Assembly: GCA_934216505.1 (NCBI GenBank)
Contig: CAKQBW010000001.1
Location: forward strand, 62,001-126,000
Source: an uncultured Alphaproteobacteria bacterium
GTDB taxonomy: Bacteria > Pseudomonadota > Alphaproteobacteria > CAAHEQ01 > UBA3637
Direction of reading: 5' to 3'
Length of the DNA: 64,000 bases
The notes beneath the pieces are model-generated. The model ran no database searches. It was not told the DNA's origin and worked only from the letters and a program-made list of their open reading frames with translations. Both the position numbers and the translations under genes were made by a program. This document shows, piece by piece, positions 22,385-30,883 of the stretch (position 1 is its first letter; each line of letters begins with the position of its first letter).

Positions 22385-22413
22385 TCATTATAGAAGTTTT
22401 TTTTATATTTTTC
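22385..22413 (-). promoter_or_regulatory. Promoter for the lipoprotein gene, predicted leaderless
   Basis: On the minus strand TTGAAA and TATAAT are spaced by 17 bp. TATAAT is followed by seven bases and then the ATG at 22379, with no ribosome site. End positions of the boxes are accurate to a base or two. Confidence 0.65.
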
Positions 22414-22440
22414 AAGAAAAAAAATAAGTTTATTTTTCTC

Positions 22441-22469
22441 TTGCCTTTATGATGATTTTTCTTTAGAAT
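22441..22469 (+). promoter_or_regulatory. Promoter for the hydrogenase operon
   Basis: TTGCCT (22441) and TAGAAT (22464) with a 17-bp spacer, about 40 bases before the first gene. Confidence 0.5.
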
Positions 22470-22508
22470 GGGTTTTACCATTTATATAAATTATATGAAA
22501 GGAATCAG

Positions 22509-22985
22509 ATGAACGAAGAAAATAAAGCAAAAGTTGATGCCATTATTCGTAAATGGAGTGGAAAACGGGGCGCTTTGATTATGGCCTTGCACGAATTACA
22601 GGGGCAATTTGGATATGTCCCTTGGGATGAAGCCCTTTATTTGGGGCAAAGTTTAAATGTACCTATGGCAAAAATTTACGAATGTCTAACTTTTTATAAT
22701 TATTTTAAATTAAAAGCCCCTGGTAAATACATTATTTCTTTGTGTGATGGTACAGCTTGCCATATTAAAGAAGGGGCGAGTGTATTGGCGGCATTGGAAA
22801 AAGAATTGGGTGTGCCCGCGGGAACAACAACAGAAGATGGGTTGTTCTTTATTCAGGTGGTGCGGTGCCTAGGGTGTTGTGGCTTGGCCCCTGTGATGGT
22901 TATTAACGGTACAACTTACGGTAAAATGACTCCTGATAAGGTAAAGGGAATTATTGACGAATGGCGTGCAAAGGAGGAAAAATAA
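22509..22985 (+). CDS. hndA: NADH-linked hydrogenase, NuoE-type [2Fe-2S] subunit
   Basis: A 158-residue NuoE-like thioredoxin-fold protein. An N-terminal helical domain (LIMALHELQGQFGYVP) is followed by the four cluster cysteines in CDGTAC and CLGCCGLAPVM. It carries electrons between the flavin subunit and the hydrogenase in trimeric HydABC/Hnd enzymes. AAAGGAATCAG precedes the ATG. The next gene starts 1 base after its stop, with AGGAGG inside this gene. Confidence 0.92.
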   Translation: MNEENKAKVDAIIRKWSGKRGALIMALHELQGQFGYVPWDEALYLGQSLNVPMAKIYECLTFYNYFKLKAPGKYIISLCDGTACHIKEGASVLAALEKELGVPAGTTTEDGLFFIQVVRCLGCCGLAPVMVINGTTYGKMTPDKVKGIIDEWRAKEEK

Positions 22986-22986
22986 T

Positions 22987-24708
22987 ATGGTTGAATTAAG
23001 CAAAGAACAAATTGAAAAATTAAAATCAGTTGGACGTATGCAAAAGGACAAACTTTTGCAAATGGGACAGGATTTTTTGAAAAAAAACGATCAATATGAA
23101 GCAAGCATTTTTACCTGTAATGCGACCAGTTGTCATTCAGGAGGAGGACAAAGTGTTTATGAGGCTTTTCAAAAAGCTTTGGCTCAGGCGGGTTTGACCG
23201 AAAAAGTGCGGTTAGTGGCGACAGGCTGTATGGGGCTTTGTGCGGCGGGGCCAATGACTCGTATAGAAATAAAAGGACAGAAACCTTTTTTATATAAGGA
23301 AATGACTCCTGAGATGGCGCAAGCAATCGTAGAACAACATGTTGAGTCTTATTTGAAAAACCCAAAAAAGGAATTAAAATTAGCCCCTCATTTAGCGGAA
23401 AAAGAACTGTCTATGGAACTCCCCTTTTTTACCAAACAGAAGCGGGTTGTTTTACAACATTTGGGAAACTCTGACCCAGAAGATTTAGGCGAATATGTGT
23501 CCAATGGGGGATACCAAGCTTTGCTTAAGTGCCTGTTTGAAATGACGCCAGCTCAGGTTTTGGAGGAAATAAAAAAATCGGGTTTGCGTGGTCGTGGTGG
23601 CGGTGGTTTCCCCACAGGAAAAAAGTGGGAATTATTAGCCAAAGCCCCTTTAGTTGAGGGGGAAAAATTTATTATTTGCAACGGTGATGAGGGAGATCCT
23701 GGTGCCTATATGGATTCCTGCATTTTGGGCGGCGGTGCTCATGCTGTTTTGGAAGGCATGATGATTGCGGCCTACGCAACAGGGGCCACCTCGGGGTGGT
23801 TTTATGTTCGGGCCGAATATCCTTTGGCGTTAGAACGGGTAGAGTTGGCCCTGAAACAAGCCAAAAAAGCAGGGATTTTAGGTAAAAACATTTTTGGAAC
23901 AGATTTTAGTTTTATGGCGGAATTGCGCTATGGGGCAGGGGCTTTTGTTTGTGGTGAAGAAACAGCTCTGATGATGTCTTTAGAGGGGAATAAAGGAACA
24001 CCGCGTCCTCGGCCACCTTACCCCACAGAAAAAGGACTTTTCCAAAAACCAACGATTATCAATAATGTGGAAACTTGGGCTAATATCCCGCAAATCATTT
24101 TAAAGGGAGCGGATTGGTTTGCCTCTATGGGGACAGAAACAAGTAAAGGAACAAAGGTTTTTGCTTTGACTGGGAAAGTTAAACATTCGGGATTAGTGGA
24201 AGTTCCTATGGGAACAACTGTTCGTGAGATGGTAGAAGAAGTCGGAGGGGGGACTTCAACTGGAAAGCCCTTTAAGGCCGTTCAAACAGGGGGACCTTCT
24301 GGGGGTGTTATTCCTGCTAAGGAATTAAACTTACCTTTGTGCTATGAGGAATTAAAAAAGATTGGTTCTATGATGGGCTCGGGGGGAATGATTGTGATGG
24401 ATCAAGACGATTCTATGGTTGAAATTGCCAAATTTTATTTGGGATTTACGGTAGATGAATCTTGTGGGAAATGTGCCCCTTGTCGTTTAGGGGGCTACCA
24501 AATGTTGAAACTTTTGAAAAAAATTGCCTCAGGAAAAGGAACACAGCGAGATTTGGAAAAAATCAAACAAATTGGCGAAGCGATGCAAAAAGGGGCTTTG
24601 TGTGGATTGGGGCAAACTTCCCCGAATCCCGTGCTTTCAACAATGAAGTACTTTCCAGAAGAATATGAAGCCTTATTACATGACGAAAAAGAAGGAGGTT
24701 CAAAATGA
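22987..24708 (+). CDS. hndC: NADH-linked hydrogenase, NuoF-type flavoprotein subunit
   Basis: A 573-residue protein. The N-terminal thioredoxin-like [2Fe-2S] domain has CNATSCHSGGG and CMGLCAAGP. The NuoF core has the FMN/NADH motifs GLRGRGGGGFPTGKKW, NGDEGDPGAYMD and GAGAFVCGEETALM, and the [4Fe-4S] motif ESCGKCAPCRLGG. It oxidises NADH (or bifurcates with ferredoxin). Unlike Thermotoga HydB it stops after the NuoF core, with no C-terminal 2[4Fe-4S] ferredoxin domain. The ATG at 22987 is set by AGGAGGAAAAATAAT. Its TGA overlaps the next ATG (ATGA). Confidence 0.95.
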   Translation: MVELSKEQIEKLKSVGRMQKDKLLQMGQDFLKKNDQYEASIFTCNATSCHSGGGQSVYEAFQKALAQAGLTEKVRLVATGCMGLCAAGPMTRIEIKGQKPFLYKEMTPEMAQAIVEQHVESYLKNPKKELKLAPHLAEKELSMELPFFTKQKRVVLQHLGNSDPEDLGEYVSNGGYQALLKCLFEMTPAQVLEEIKKSGLRGRGGGGFPTGKKWELLAKAPLVEGEKFIICNGDEGDPGAYMDSCILGGGAHAVLEGMMIAAYATGATSGWFYVRAEYPLALERVELALKQAKKAGILGKNIFGTDFSFMAELRYGAGAFVCGEETALMMSLEGNKGTPRPRPPYPTEKGLFQKPTIINNVETWANIPQIILKGADWFASMGTETSKGTKVFALTGKVKHSGLVEVPMGTTVREMVEEVGGGTSTGKPFKAVQTGGPSGGVIPAKELNLPLCYEELKKIGSMMGSGGMIVMDQDDSMVEIAKFYLGFTVDESCGKCAPCRLGGYQMLKLLKKIASGKGTQRDLEKIKQIGEAMQKGALCGLGQTSPNPVLSTMKYFPEEYEALLHDEKEGGSK

Positions 24709-26456
24709 TTACATTGACGATTGATGGGCGACAAGTAAGAGTGCCTGAGGGGACTTCTGTTTTGGATGCTTGTCGTGAAGCACAAATTGTTATACCGACT
24801 TTGTGTAAGCATCCCGATTTACAGGCGACTGCTAATTGTGGGGTATGTGTTGTCAAAATAAATGGACGTATGTTGCGGGCCTGTTGTACTCCAGTTGTAG
24901 AAGGAATGCAAATCATTACACATGATTCAGATATTGTTAAGGCCCGAAAAACAATTGTGGAATTGATTTTATCTGATCATCCTAATGATTGTTTATCATG
25001 TTTAAAAAATGGAAATTGTGAATTGCAAAATTTGGCCAAAGAATTGTCCTTGGATAATCAAACTTTTGAAAATATCACCCCAAATGAAAAAGAAAGTCCC
25101 CTTGATAATTCAACGGGCTGTATTCAAATTGATTCCCGAAAGTGTATTCAATGTGGGCGTTGTGTTCAAGTTTGTCAAAATATTCAAAATATTTATGCTT
25201 TAAGTTCTTTGCATCGGGGAATTAAAACCCGTATTGCCCCAGCAGGTGGGGTTTCTTTGGCGGACTCTCCTTGTATTAAATGTGGGCAATGTTCGGCACA
25301 TTGTCCGACAGGCGCCATTATGGAATTAGATGAAACAAAAAAAGTTTTATCCTATTTGCAAGACCCGAAAAAGTATTGTGTGGTTCAAATTGCGCCCGCA
25401 GTGCGTGTGGCCATAGGAGAAGCTTTTGGTTATGAAAGCGGTACATTGCTGACGGGGAAAATTTATGCAGCGTTGCGTCGTATGGGCTTTCAGGCTGTTT
25501 TTGATACAAACTTTGGGGCAGATTTGACGATTATGGAGGAAGGGTCTGAATTTGTAAAGCGTTTCACTACAGCCCCTGAAACATTGCCTTTGATTACCAG
25601 TTGTTGTCCAGCTTGGGTGGATTATTTGGAAAAGGTGGGGCATGATATGATTTCCCATTTTTCCACGGCAAAATCTCCGCAAGCTATGCTAGGGGCTTTG
25701 GCAAAAACCTATTATGCGGATAAAGTGGGGGTGAAACCTGAGGACATGATTGTGATTTCTGTCATGCCTTGTACGGCCAAAAAATGGGAAATTAAGCGGT
25801 CAAAAGAAATGTTCCACGGGGGACATCAAGACATTGATGTTTCCTTGACAACTCGTGAGTTGGTGCGTCTGATAAAACAGATGGGAATTGATTTCAAGGC
25901 TTTACCAGAAGAGCAGGCGGATTCGCCTTTAGGTGCCTATACAGGGGCTGCCACGATTTTTGGATTTTCAGGTGGTGTTATGGAAGCAGCCCTCAGAACA
26001 GCCAATTTCCTGATGACAGGAAAGGAATTACAAAACCTAGAGTTTGATCAAATAACTGATTTAAACGAAGGGGCTAAAGAAATGACTTTAAATATTCAAA
26101 ATAGAGAAATTCGGGTGGCTGTAGCGCATGGAATAAAAAATGTGGAAACAATTTTGGAAAAGGTGCGGCGTGCGAAAGCGAATGGGGAAAAGTCGCCTTA
26201 TGATTTTATTGAAGTGATGGCCTGTGTGGGCGGTTGTGTCGGTGGTGGGGGGCAGCCATTGGGGACAACTCGTACTGTACGGTTAGCGCGTCAAGCAGGA
26301 TTAAAGGCAGAGGATAGAAAGGCTCCATTGCGTTGTTCTCATCAAAATCCTGATATACAAAAATTATATAAGGATTTTTTGGGAGCTCCTCTGTCTGAAA
26401 AGTCCGAAGAGTTATTGCACACGCATTATACGGCTCGTCCGCTTTATCGTAAGTGA
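24705..26456 (+). CDS. hndD: [FeFe] hydrogenase catalytic subunit
   Basis: A 583-residue group A hydrogenase. In order it has a plant-type [2Fe-2S] domain (C34, C45, C48, C60 or C61), a His-Cys3 cluster (H92, C96, C99, C105), two [4Fe-4S] clusters (C147/150/153/157 and C190/193/196/200), and the H-cluster domain with TSCCPAW (298-304), MPCTAKKWE (354-362) and MACVGGCVGGGGQP (505-518). All H-cluster ligands are present, so it should make or split H2. Val replaces the common Pro after the first Cys of the third motif. The maturation genes hydEFG are not in the window. Confidence 0.97.
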   Translation: MITLTIDGRQVRVPEGTSVLDACREAQIVIPTLCKHPDLQATANCGVCVVKINGRMLRACCTPVVEGMQIITHDSDIVKARKTIVELILSDHPNDCLSCLKNGNCELQNLAKELSLDNQTFENITPNEKESPLDNSTGCIQIDSRKCIQCGRCVQVCQNIQNIYALSSLHRGIKTRIAPAGGVSLADSPCIKCGQCSAHCPTGAIMELDETKKVLSYLQDPKKYCVVQIAPAVRVAIGEAFGYESGTLLTGKIYAALRRMGFQAVFDTNFGADLTIMEEGSEFVKRFTTAPETLPLITSCCPAWVDYLEKVGHDMISHFSTAKSPQAMLGALAKTYYADKVGVKPEDMIVISVMPCTAKKWEIKRSKEMFHGGHQDIDVSLTTRELVRLIKQMGIDFKALPEEQADSPLGAYTGAATIFGFSGGVMEAALRTANFLMTGKELQNLEFDQITDLNEGAKEMTLNIQNREIRVAVAHGIKNVETILEKVRRAKANGEKSPYDFIEVMACVGGCVGGGGQPLGTTRTVRLARQAGLKAEDRKAPLRCSHQNPDIQKLYKDFLGAPLSEKSEELLHTHYTARPLYRK

Positions 26457-26528
26457 GGTAAAAAGTCTGTTGAATCAATGGGGAATTTTTATATTAAAAA
26501 TTTCGGACGATATTTTGTTAAATTATTC

Positions 26529-26557
26529 TTGACAAGGTAAAAAAAATAAGGTATAAT
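26529..26557 (+). promoter_or_regulatory. Consensus promoter for rpmH
   Basis: Perfect TTGACA (26529) and perfect TATAAT (26552), 17-bp spacer. Confidence 0.85.
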
Positions 26558-26589
26558 TCCCCCATTATTTTAGAACAAGGAGTTAAAAG

Positions 26590-26730
26590 ATGACAACAAA
26601 ACGTACATATCAACCTGGAAAATTGGTTCGCACACGTCGTCATGGTTTTCGTGCCCGTATGGAGACAAAAGGGGGACAAAAAGTGTTGAACGCCCGTCGT
26701 GCCAAAGGTCGTAAGACTTTAAGTGCTTAA
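26590..26730 (+). CDS. rpmH: 50S ribosomal protein L34
   Basis: A 46-residue protein starting MTTKRTYQPGKLVRTRRHGF and ending AKGRKTLSA, the normal L34 length and sequence. AAGGAGTTAAAAG precedes the ATG. rnpA follows after a hairpin that may attenuate it, the conserved rpmH-rnpA-yidD order. Confidence 0.97.
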   Translation: MTTKRTYQPGKLVRTRRHGFRARMETKGGQKVLNARRAKGRKTLSA

Positions 26731-26753
26731 GGACGAATTTAATCAATTCACGG

Positions 26754-26790
26754 AAAGCACCTGAATTTTTTTATCGGGTGCTTTTTCTTT
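26754..26790 (+). terminator. Terminator or attenuator between rpmH and rnpA
   Basis: Stem AAAGCACC/GGGTGCTTT with a 14-base loop and TTCTTTT. As rnpA has no evident promoter, it probably reduces rather than abolishes readthrough. Confidence 0.75.
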
Positions 26791-26803
26791 TGGGAAGAAC
26801 ACG

Positions 26804-27160
26804 ATGTCTTTGATTCGGATTAAACGCCATTTTGATTTTGTGGAGATGCGTCAAGCCCCCTTAAAGGCTTTCACGCATTCTTTTGTATTACAGGTGCGCC
26901 CCACGGATAAAAATCAGACCAGAATAGGTTTTACGGTTTCTAAAAAAATTTCTAAATTAGCGGTTGTTCGGAATCATTTGCGCCGTCAAATGCGGGAAAT
27001 TGCCCGTTTATCGCCTGAATTACAGGAGAAATATCCCAGCCATGATTTAATTTTAGTGGCCCGACATGAGGCTTTAAATCGTTCTTATCAACAACTGACA
27101 CAAGATTTTAAATACTTGTTGTCCCATGTAAAAGAAATGAATGATGAAAAAAATGGCTAG
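26804..27160 (+). CDS. rnpA: Ribonuclease P protein component
   Basis: A 118-residue basic protein with the RNase P signature: RIGFTVSKKISKLAVVRNHL then RRQMREIAR (the RNR box region). It assists the RNase P RNA in tRNA 5' maturation. It overlaps yidD by 20 bases. Confidence 0.94.
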   Translation: MSLIRIKRHFDFVEMRQAPLKAFTHSFVLQVRPTDKNQTRIGFTVSKKISKLAVVRNHLRRQMREIARLSPELQEKYPSHDLILVARHEALNRSYQQLTQDFKYLLSHVKEMNDEKNG

Positions 27161-27353
27161 TTTCTTCATACGCATTTATCAACTGACTTTTTCATCGTTG
27201 GTGGGAAATTGTTGTCGCTTTCAACCAACTTGTTCGGAATATGCACATCAATCTTTTCAAAAATATGGGGTGTTGAAGGGGGGGTATTTGACCCTTAAAC
27301 GGCTTTTACGGTGTCACCCGTTTGCTAAAGGGGGCTATGACCCTGTTCCGTAA
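27141..27353 (+). CDS. yidD: Membrane protein insertion efficiency factor YidD
   Basis: A 70-residue protein with the YidD motif set: IYQLTFSSLVGNCCRFQPTC, SEYAHQSFQKYG, and RCHPFAKGGYDPVP at the end. It is a membrane-associated helper of YidC-dependent insertion. It starts inside rnpA. yidC, often next, is absent and lysS follows instead. Confidence 0.94.
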   Translation: MMKKMASFFIRIYQLTFSSLVGNCCRFQPTCSEYAHQSFQKYGVLKGGYLTLKRLLRCHPFAKGGYDPVP

Positions 27354-27369
27354 AAAATAAATAAAGTCA

Positions 27370-27398
27370 TTGACATTTGATGAAAAAATCAGTATTCT
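27370..27398 (+). promoter_or_regulatory. Promoter for lysS
   Basis: Perfect TTGACA (27370) and TATTCT (27393), 17-bp spacer. Confidence 0.7.
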
Positions 27399-27432
27399 AA
27401 CCCACATATTATTCATAATGAAAGGAATTAAA

Positions 27433-28911
27433 ATGGACGAAAATTTGGGACATGAACAACGGCAGATTCGCTTAGAAAAACTTAAAAAAATGGAAGCAAA
27501 AGGAATCAATCCTTATCCCCACACTTTTAAGCCAAATGCGACCTCTGAGACTTTAACAAAAAAGTATGCCGATTTGGCCCCAGATACCCAAACAGAAGAT
27601 GTGGTGATTGTGGCGGGGCGGGTGCGTGCTATTCGTAATTCTGGTATGTTCATGGATATTTATGATACCACGGGAAAAATTCAAATTTATACTTCCAAAG
27701 AAAATTCCTCAGAGGAAGTTTTGGACATGTTGTCTATGGTGGATATCGGTGATATGATTGGGATTGAAGGTACTGTACGGCGGACAAAACGGGGGGAATT
27801 ATCGGTCAATACTCAAAAAATTACAATGCTTTCAAAGGCTTTGTTGCCTCTCCCTGAAAAGTTTCATGGTTTAACGGATACAGATACAAAGTATCGCCAT
27901 CGTGAGTTGGATATGATTATGAATCCAGAAACAATTCAAACTTTGATTAAGCGAAGCCAAATTGTGGAATCTATTCGTCAATTATTACGGTCAAAGGGAT
28001 TGATTGAGGTGGAAACGCCTGTGTTGCAATCTATTAAGGGCGGGGCGACAGCCAAACCTTTTATCACACATCACAATTCTTTGGATATGGATTTGTTTTT
28101 GCGGGTGGCACCTGAATTATTTTTGAAGCGTTTGATTGTGGGGGGGATGCCTGGGGTATTTGAATTTGCCCGTAATTTTCGTAATGAGGGAATGGATACA
28201 ACACATAATCCTGAATTTACAGGTTTAGAAATGTATTTGCCCTATACGGACTATAATGATATGGCTGACTTATTTGAAGAAATTGTGCGTCAAGCCTGTC
28301 AAGAAGTCAATGGGACTTTACAAATTGAATACGATGGTAAAAAGTTTGATTTATCTAAACCTTTCGTACGGGTGACGATGAACGATATGATTAAAAAATA
28401 TGCTGGCGTGGATTTCTTGGCTATTTCTTCAGATGAAGAAGCTCGTCAAATGGCAGAAAAGTTAGGTGTTCATGTGGAAAAAAACAGCGATTGGGGACAT
28501 TGTATGGCGGCTGTTTTTGAAGAAAAATGTGAAGATCATTTGATTCAGCCAACAATTGTTATGGATCACCCTCGTTCTATGAATCCTTTATGTAAGACCC
28601 ACAGAAAAGATAACCGTTTGGTGGAACAATTTGAACCATATATCAATGGGAAAGAAATGGGAAATGCTTATACGGAATTGACAAATCCTTTGGATCAGCG
28701 GGAACGCTTTGAAGCCCAAGTAAAAGCGCGTGAGGCGGGTGATGAAGAAGCCGACATGATGGACGAAGACTTTGTGGAGGCTTTGGAACATGGATTGCCC
28801 CCAACGGGTGGCATGGGCATTGGTATGGATCGCTTGATTATGTTCTTGACGGGTAATACATCTATTCGTGATGTGTTGGCTTTTCCAACAATGCGTAAAT
28901 TAAGTAAATAA
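27433..28911 (+). CDS. lysS: Lysyl-tRNA synthetase, class II
   Basis: A 492-residue class II synthetase. The N-terminal OB fold (VVIVAGRVRAIRNSGMFMDI) is followed by motif 1 (SKGLIEVETPVL), motif 2 (FRNEGMDTTHNPEFTGLEMY) and motif 3 (GMGIGMDRLIMFLTG). It charges tRNA-Lys. The ATG at 27433 is set by AAAGGAATTAAA. Most Alphaproteobacteria use the unrelated class I LysK, so this form is atypical for the clade. Confidence 0.97.
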   Translation: MDENLGHEQRQIRLEKLKKMEAKGINPYPHTFKPNATSETLTKKYADLAPDTQTEDVVIVAGRVRAIRNSGMFMDIYDTTGKIQIYTSKENSSEEVLDMLSMVDIGDMIGIEGTVRRTKRGELSVNTQKITMLSKALLPLPEKFHGLTDTDTKYRHRELDMIMNPETIQTLIKRSQIVESIRQLLRSKGLIEVETPVLQSIKGGATAKPFITHHNSLDMDLFLRVAPELFLKRLIVGGMPGVFEFARNFRNEGMDTTHNPEFTGLEMYLPYTDYNDMADLFEEIVRQACQEVNGTLQIEYDGKKFDLSKPFVRVTMNDMIKKYAGVDFLAISSDEEARQMAEKLGVHVEKNSDWGHCMAAVFEEKCEDHLIQPTIVMDHPRSMNPLCKTHRKDNRLVEQFEPYINGKEMGNAYTELTNPLDQRERFEAQVKAREAGDEEADMMDEDFVEALEHGLPPTGGMGIGMDRLIMFLTGNTSIRDVLAFPTMRKLSK

Positions 28912-28927
28912 CTTATAAGGAGGAAAA

Positions 28928-29185
28928 ATGAAGGAGTTATTAAAAAACTTAATGAATTTGGATAAACCCTTTTTAACAAAGGATTTAGCACCTAAACTGG
29001 CTCCCTTTGCGTGGATAATTTATGTCATCGCTTTGATTATTTTGGCGGTTGCAACATTAGGGGCGCTCAGATTACTTTTTGAAATGTATTTGTCGTCTTT
29101 TGTTTTGGCGATGTTGGGGATTTTTGCGGAATTTGCGATTGTACGCATGTTTTGCGAGTACTTGGCTTCTCATAACAAGAAATAG
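28928..29185 (+). CDS. Small membrane protein, DUF4282-like
   Basis: An 85-residue protein with a short polar start (NLDKPFLTKDLAPKLAP) and two hydrophobic helices (about 33-56 and 60-78) ending RMFCEYLASHNKK. The order of a 'F--T-----P' start, two helices and an R-x3-E pair resembles DUF4282. Function is unknown. AAGGAGGAAAA precedes the ATG. It may be cotranscribed with lysS upstream and tRNA-Arg downstream. Confidence 0.7.
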   Translation: MKELLKNLMNLDKPFLTKDLAPKLAPFAWIIYVIALIILAVATLGALRLLFEMYLSSFVLAMLGIFAEFAIVRMFCEYLASHNKK

Positions 29186-29196
29186 GTGGAGTCTGT

Positions 29197-29273
<77 letters not shown>

Positions 29274-29281
29274 AAATTTTT

Positions 29282-29722
29282 ATGACCCAATTTGTTCAGG
29301 CAACCAGTGTTGAAATTGAGGGACAAGCGGTCTTGATTCAAGGACCAGCAGGGGTGGGGAAAACTTCTTTGGCTTTGAAGTTGATAGAACGTGGAGGAAA
29401 TTTAATTTGTGATGATATAACCGTTTTATCTTTGAAAAACAACAGGATATTTTGTAAAGTTCAAGAAAAACTTTATGGAAAAATTGAACTGAAAGGCTTA
29501 GGGATAATCCAAAATATGGCTGTTTGTCAGGAGGCCCCTTTGGTGTGCGTGATTCGGTTGCATGCGGATAAAACAGAACGCTTTCCTGAAGCTGATCAAA
29601 AAATGGAAATTTTAGGACAAAAAATACCTGTCTTTGATTTTTTTTCTTGCGAAACGACCTATCTTTGGGTATTATATGCTTTGAAAGCATTAAAAGGGGA
29701 ACTCTCTTTATTGAAGGAGTAA
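29282..29722 (+). CDS. hprK: HPr kinase/phosphorylase, kinase domain only
   Basis: A 146-residue protein equal to the C-terminal HprK kinase domain, with Walker A QGPAGVGKTSLAL (residues 20-32), LICDDIT, and a Gly/Leu-rich ELKGLGII region. The full-length N-terminal domain is missing, as in other Alphaproteobacteria. It phosphorylates a Ser of HPr (gene at 30123). The ATG at 29282 lies only 8 bases after the tRNA-Arg CCA and has no ribosome site. It starts a run of tightly packed genes ending with DUF2155. Confidence 0.88.
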   Translation: MTQFVQATSVEIEGQAVLIQGPAGVGKTSLALKLIERGGNLICDDITVLSLKNNRIFCKVQEKLYGKIELKGLGIIQNMAVCQEAPLVCVIRLHADKTERFPEADQKMEILGQKIPVFDFFSCETTYLWVLYALKALKGELSLLKE

Positions 29723-29725
29723 ATG

Positions 29726-30148
29726 ATGTTAGGAATTGTTATTGTGGCCCATAATTTTTTGGCCGATTCTATGAAAAGTGTTGTGGAACATGTAGTGGGT
29801 AAGTTGCCTGATGTTTTATGTGTTAATGTCTTGCCTGAAGATGATATAGAGCAAAAAAGAGCGGAAATTAGTGAAAAAATTAAACAAGCTGACAAAGGAA
29901 AAGGCGTTGTTCTTTTGACCGATATGTTTGGGGGGACTCCCTCAAATTTGGCTATTTCTTTGATGCGGGAGGGGAAAATTGAAGTAATTTCAGGTATGAA
30001 TGTGCCGATGTTGGTAAAACTCGTTCGTCTGCGGAGGAAAAAATTAGCTGAAGCCGTTCAAAAAGCGACTGATTCTGGACGACACTATATTATGGTCGCT
30101 TCAAATTTTTTGGAGAAAAAAAATGACGAAAGCAATAAAAACAGTTAA
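29726..30148 (+). CDS. PTS EIIA component, mannose family
   Basis: A 140-residue EIIA-Man-type protein. LGIVIVAHNFLADSM carries the phospho-His near residue 9, then LLTDMFGGTPSNLAISLM and SGMNVPMLVKL. No EIIB, EIIC or EIID gene is adjacent, as usual for the regulatory PTS of Alphaproteobacteria. I take the second ATG (29726) because AAGGAG lies 6 bases before it. It overlaps the HPr gene by 26 bases. Confidence 0.9.
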   Translation: MLGIVIVAHNFLADSMKSVVEHVVGKLPDVLCVNVLPEDDIEQKRAEISEKIKQADKGKGVVLLTDMFGGTPSNLAISLMREGKIEVISGMNVPMLVKLVRLRRKKLAEAVQKATDSGRHYIMVASNFLEKKNDESNKNS

Positions 30149-30401
30149 GATAATCAATGTTAGGGGATTGCATGCTCGTGCAACAGCGGAATTTGTGAAG
30201 TTGGCCGATTCTTTTTCGTGTGAAATTTTTGTTTCAAATCCAGATAATTTAAAAGTGTCAGGGAAATCAATCATGGGGTTATTGATGCTGGGGGCTCCTC
30301 TAGGAACTTCTTTGGTTATTGAAGCGGACGGGGAGGAGGCCGAAAAGGCTGTGCAATCCTTGGCTACTTTAGTCAATAATAAATTTGGAGAAGAGGTATG
30401 A
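30123..30401 (+). CDS. ptsH: Phosphocarrier protein HPr
   Basis: A 92-residue HPr. RGLHARATAEF carries the EI-phosphorylated His 17, and VSGKSIMGLLML carries Ser 49, the likely target of HprK. It links EI to EIIA and, through the Ser site, to carbon or nitrogen signalling. GGAGAAAAAA precedes the ATG. It overlaps the first MCE gene by 4 bases. Confidence 0.94.
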   Translation: MTKAIKTVKIINVRGLHARATAEFVKLADSFSCEIFVSNPDNLKVSGKSIMGLLMLGAPLGTSLVIEADGEEAEKAVQSLATLVNNKFGEEV

Positions 30402-30883
30402 CAGAAAAAACAAGAAAAATTATATTGGGTGGCTTTCTTTTTATGGGCTTGCTTGTTTTGTTAGGGTGGTTGCATCAAACCTCATTAAAAGAGCAGAAAA
30501 AAGATGATTATATTTTATATGCTTTATTTAAGAAAACAGATGGGGTGGATATAGGAGCTCCTGTGCGTTTATCAGGAGTGCCTGTAGGACACGTTTTTAA
30601 ACAAGAGTTGGCTGATAATTACGAGGTGCGTTTGACGCTTTCTTTTAATAAAAAATTGGAGTTGCCGTTGGATACTTCTGTGGCAATTGAAACCGATGGA
30701 TTTTTGGGGTCAAAACATATTGAATTGATTCCTGGGGCGGACGAAGAAATGTTGGATTCTGGGGATACATTGGAATATACTCAAGATACCATTTTATTAG
30801 ATGAACTTTTGGCGAAGGTCAATTCTTATATGGAACAAAAAAAAGAATCAAAGGAGAATAAAAATGAAGAAAAATCCAATTGA
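30398..30883 (+). CDS. MlaD-like MCE-domain protein, first of two
   Basis: A 161-residue protein with an N-terminal membrane helix (IILGGFLFMGLLVLLGW) and one MCE domain (ALFKKTDGVDIGAPVRLSGV, then VAIETDGFLGSKHIELIPG), and a charged tail. MCE proteins form hexameric periplasmic rings that carry phospholipids between membranes with the MlaFEB transporter. No mlaE or mlaF gene is nearby. The 3' end overlaps the next MCE gene by 20 bases. Confidence 0.87.
   Translation: MTEKTRKIILGGFLFMGLLVLLGWLHQTSLKEQKKDDYILYALFKKTDGVDIGAPVRLSGVPVGHVFKQELADNYEVRLTLSFNKKLELPLDTSVAIETDGFLGSKHIELIPGADEEMLDSGDTLEYTQDTILLDELLAKVNSYMEQKKESKENKNEEKSN

Noticed and set aside
24705..26456. A Nar1/IscS-like or sensory [FeFe] protein rather than a hydrogenase
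   Set aside because: All three H-cluster motifs and every accessory cluster ligand are present, together with NuoE and NuoF partners.
27370..27432. A TTG start upstream for lysS
   Set aside because: It coincides with the -35 box. The ATG at 27433 has a good ribosome site and gives the usual length.
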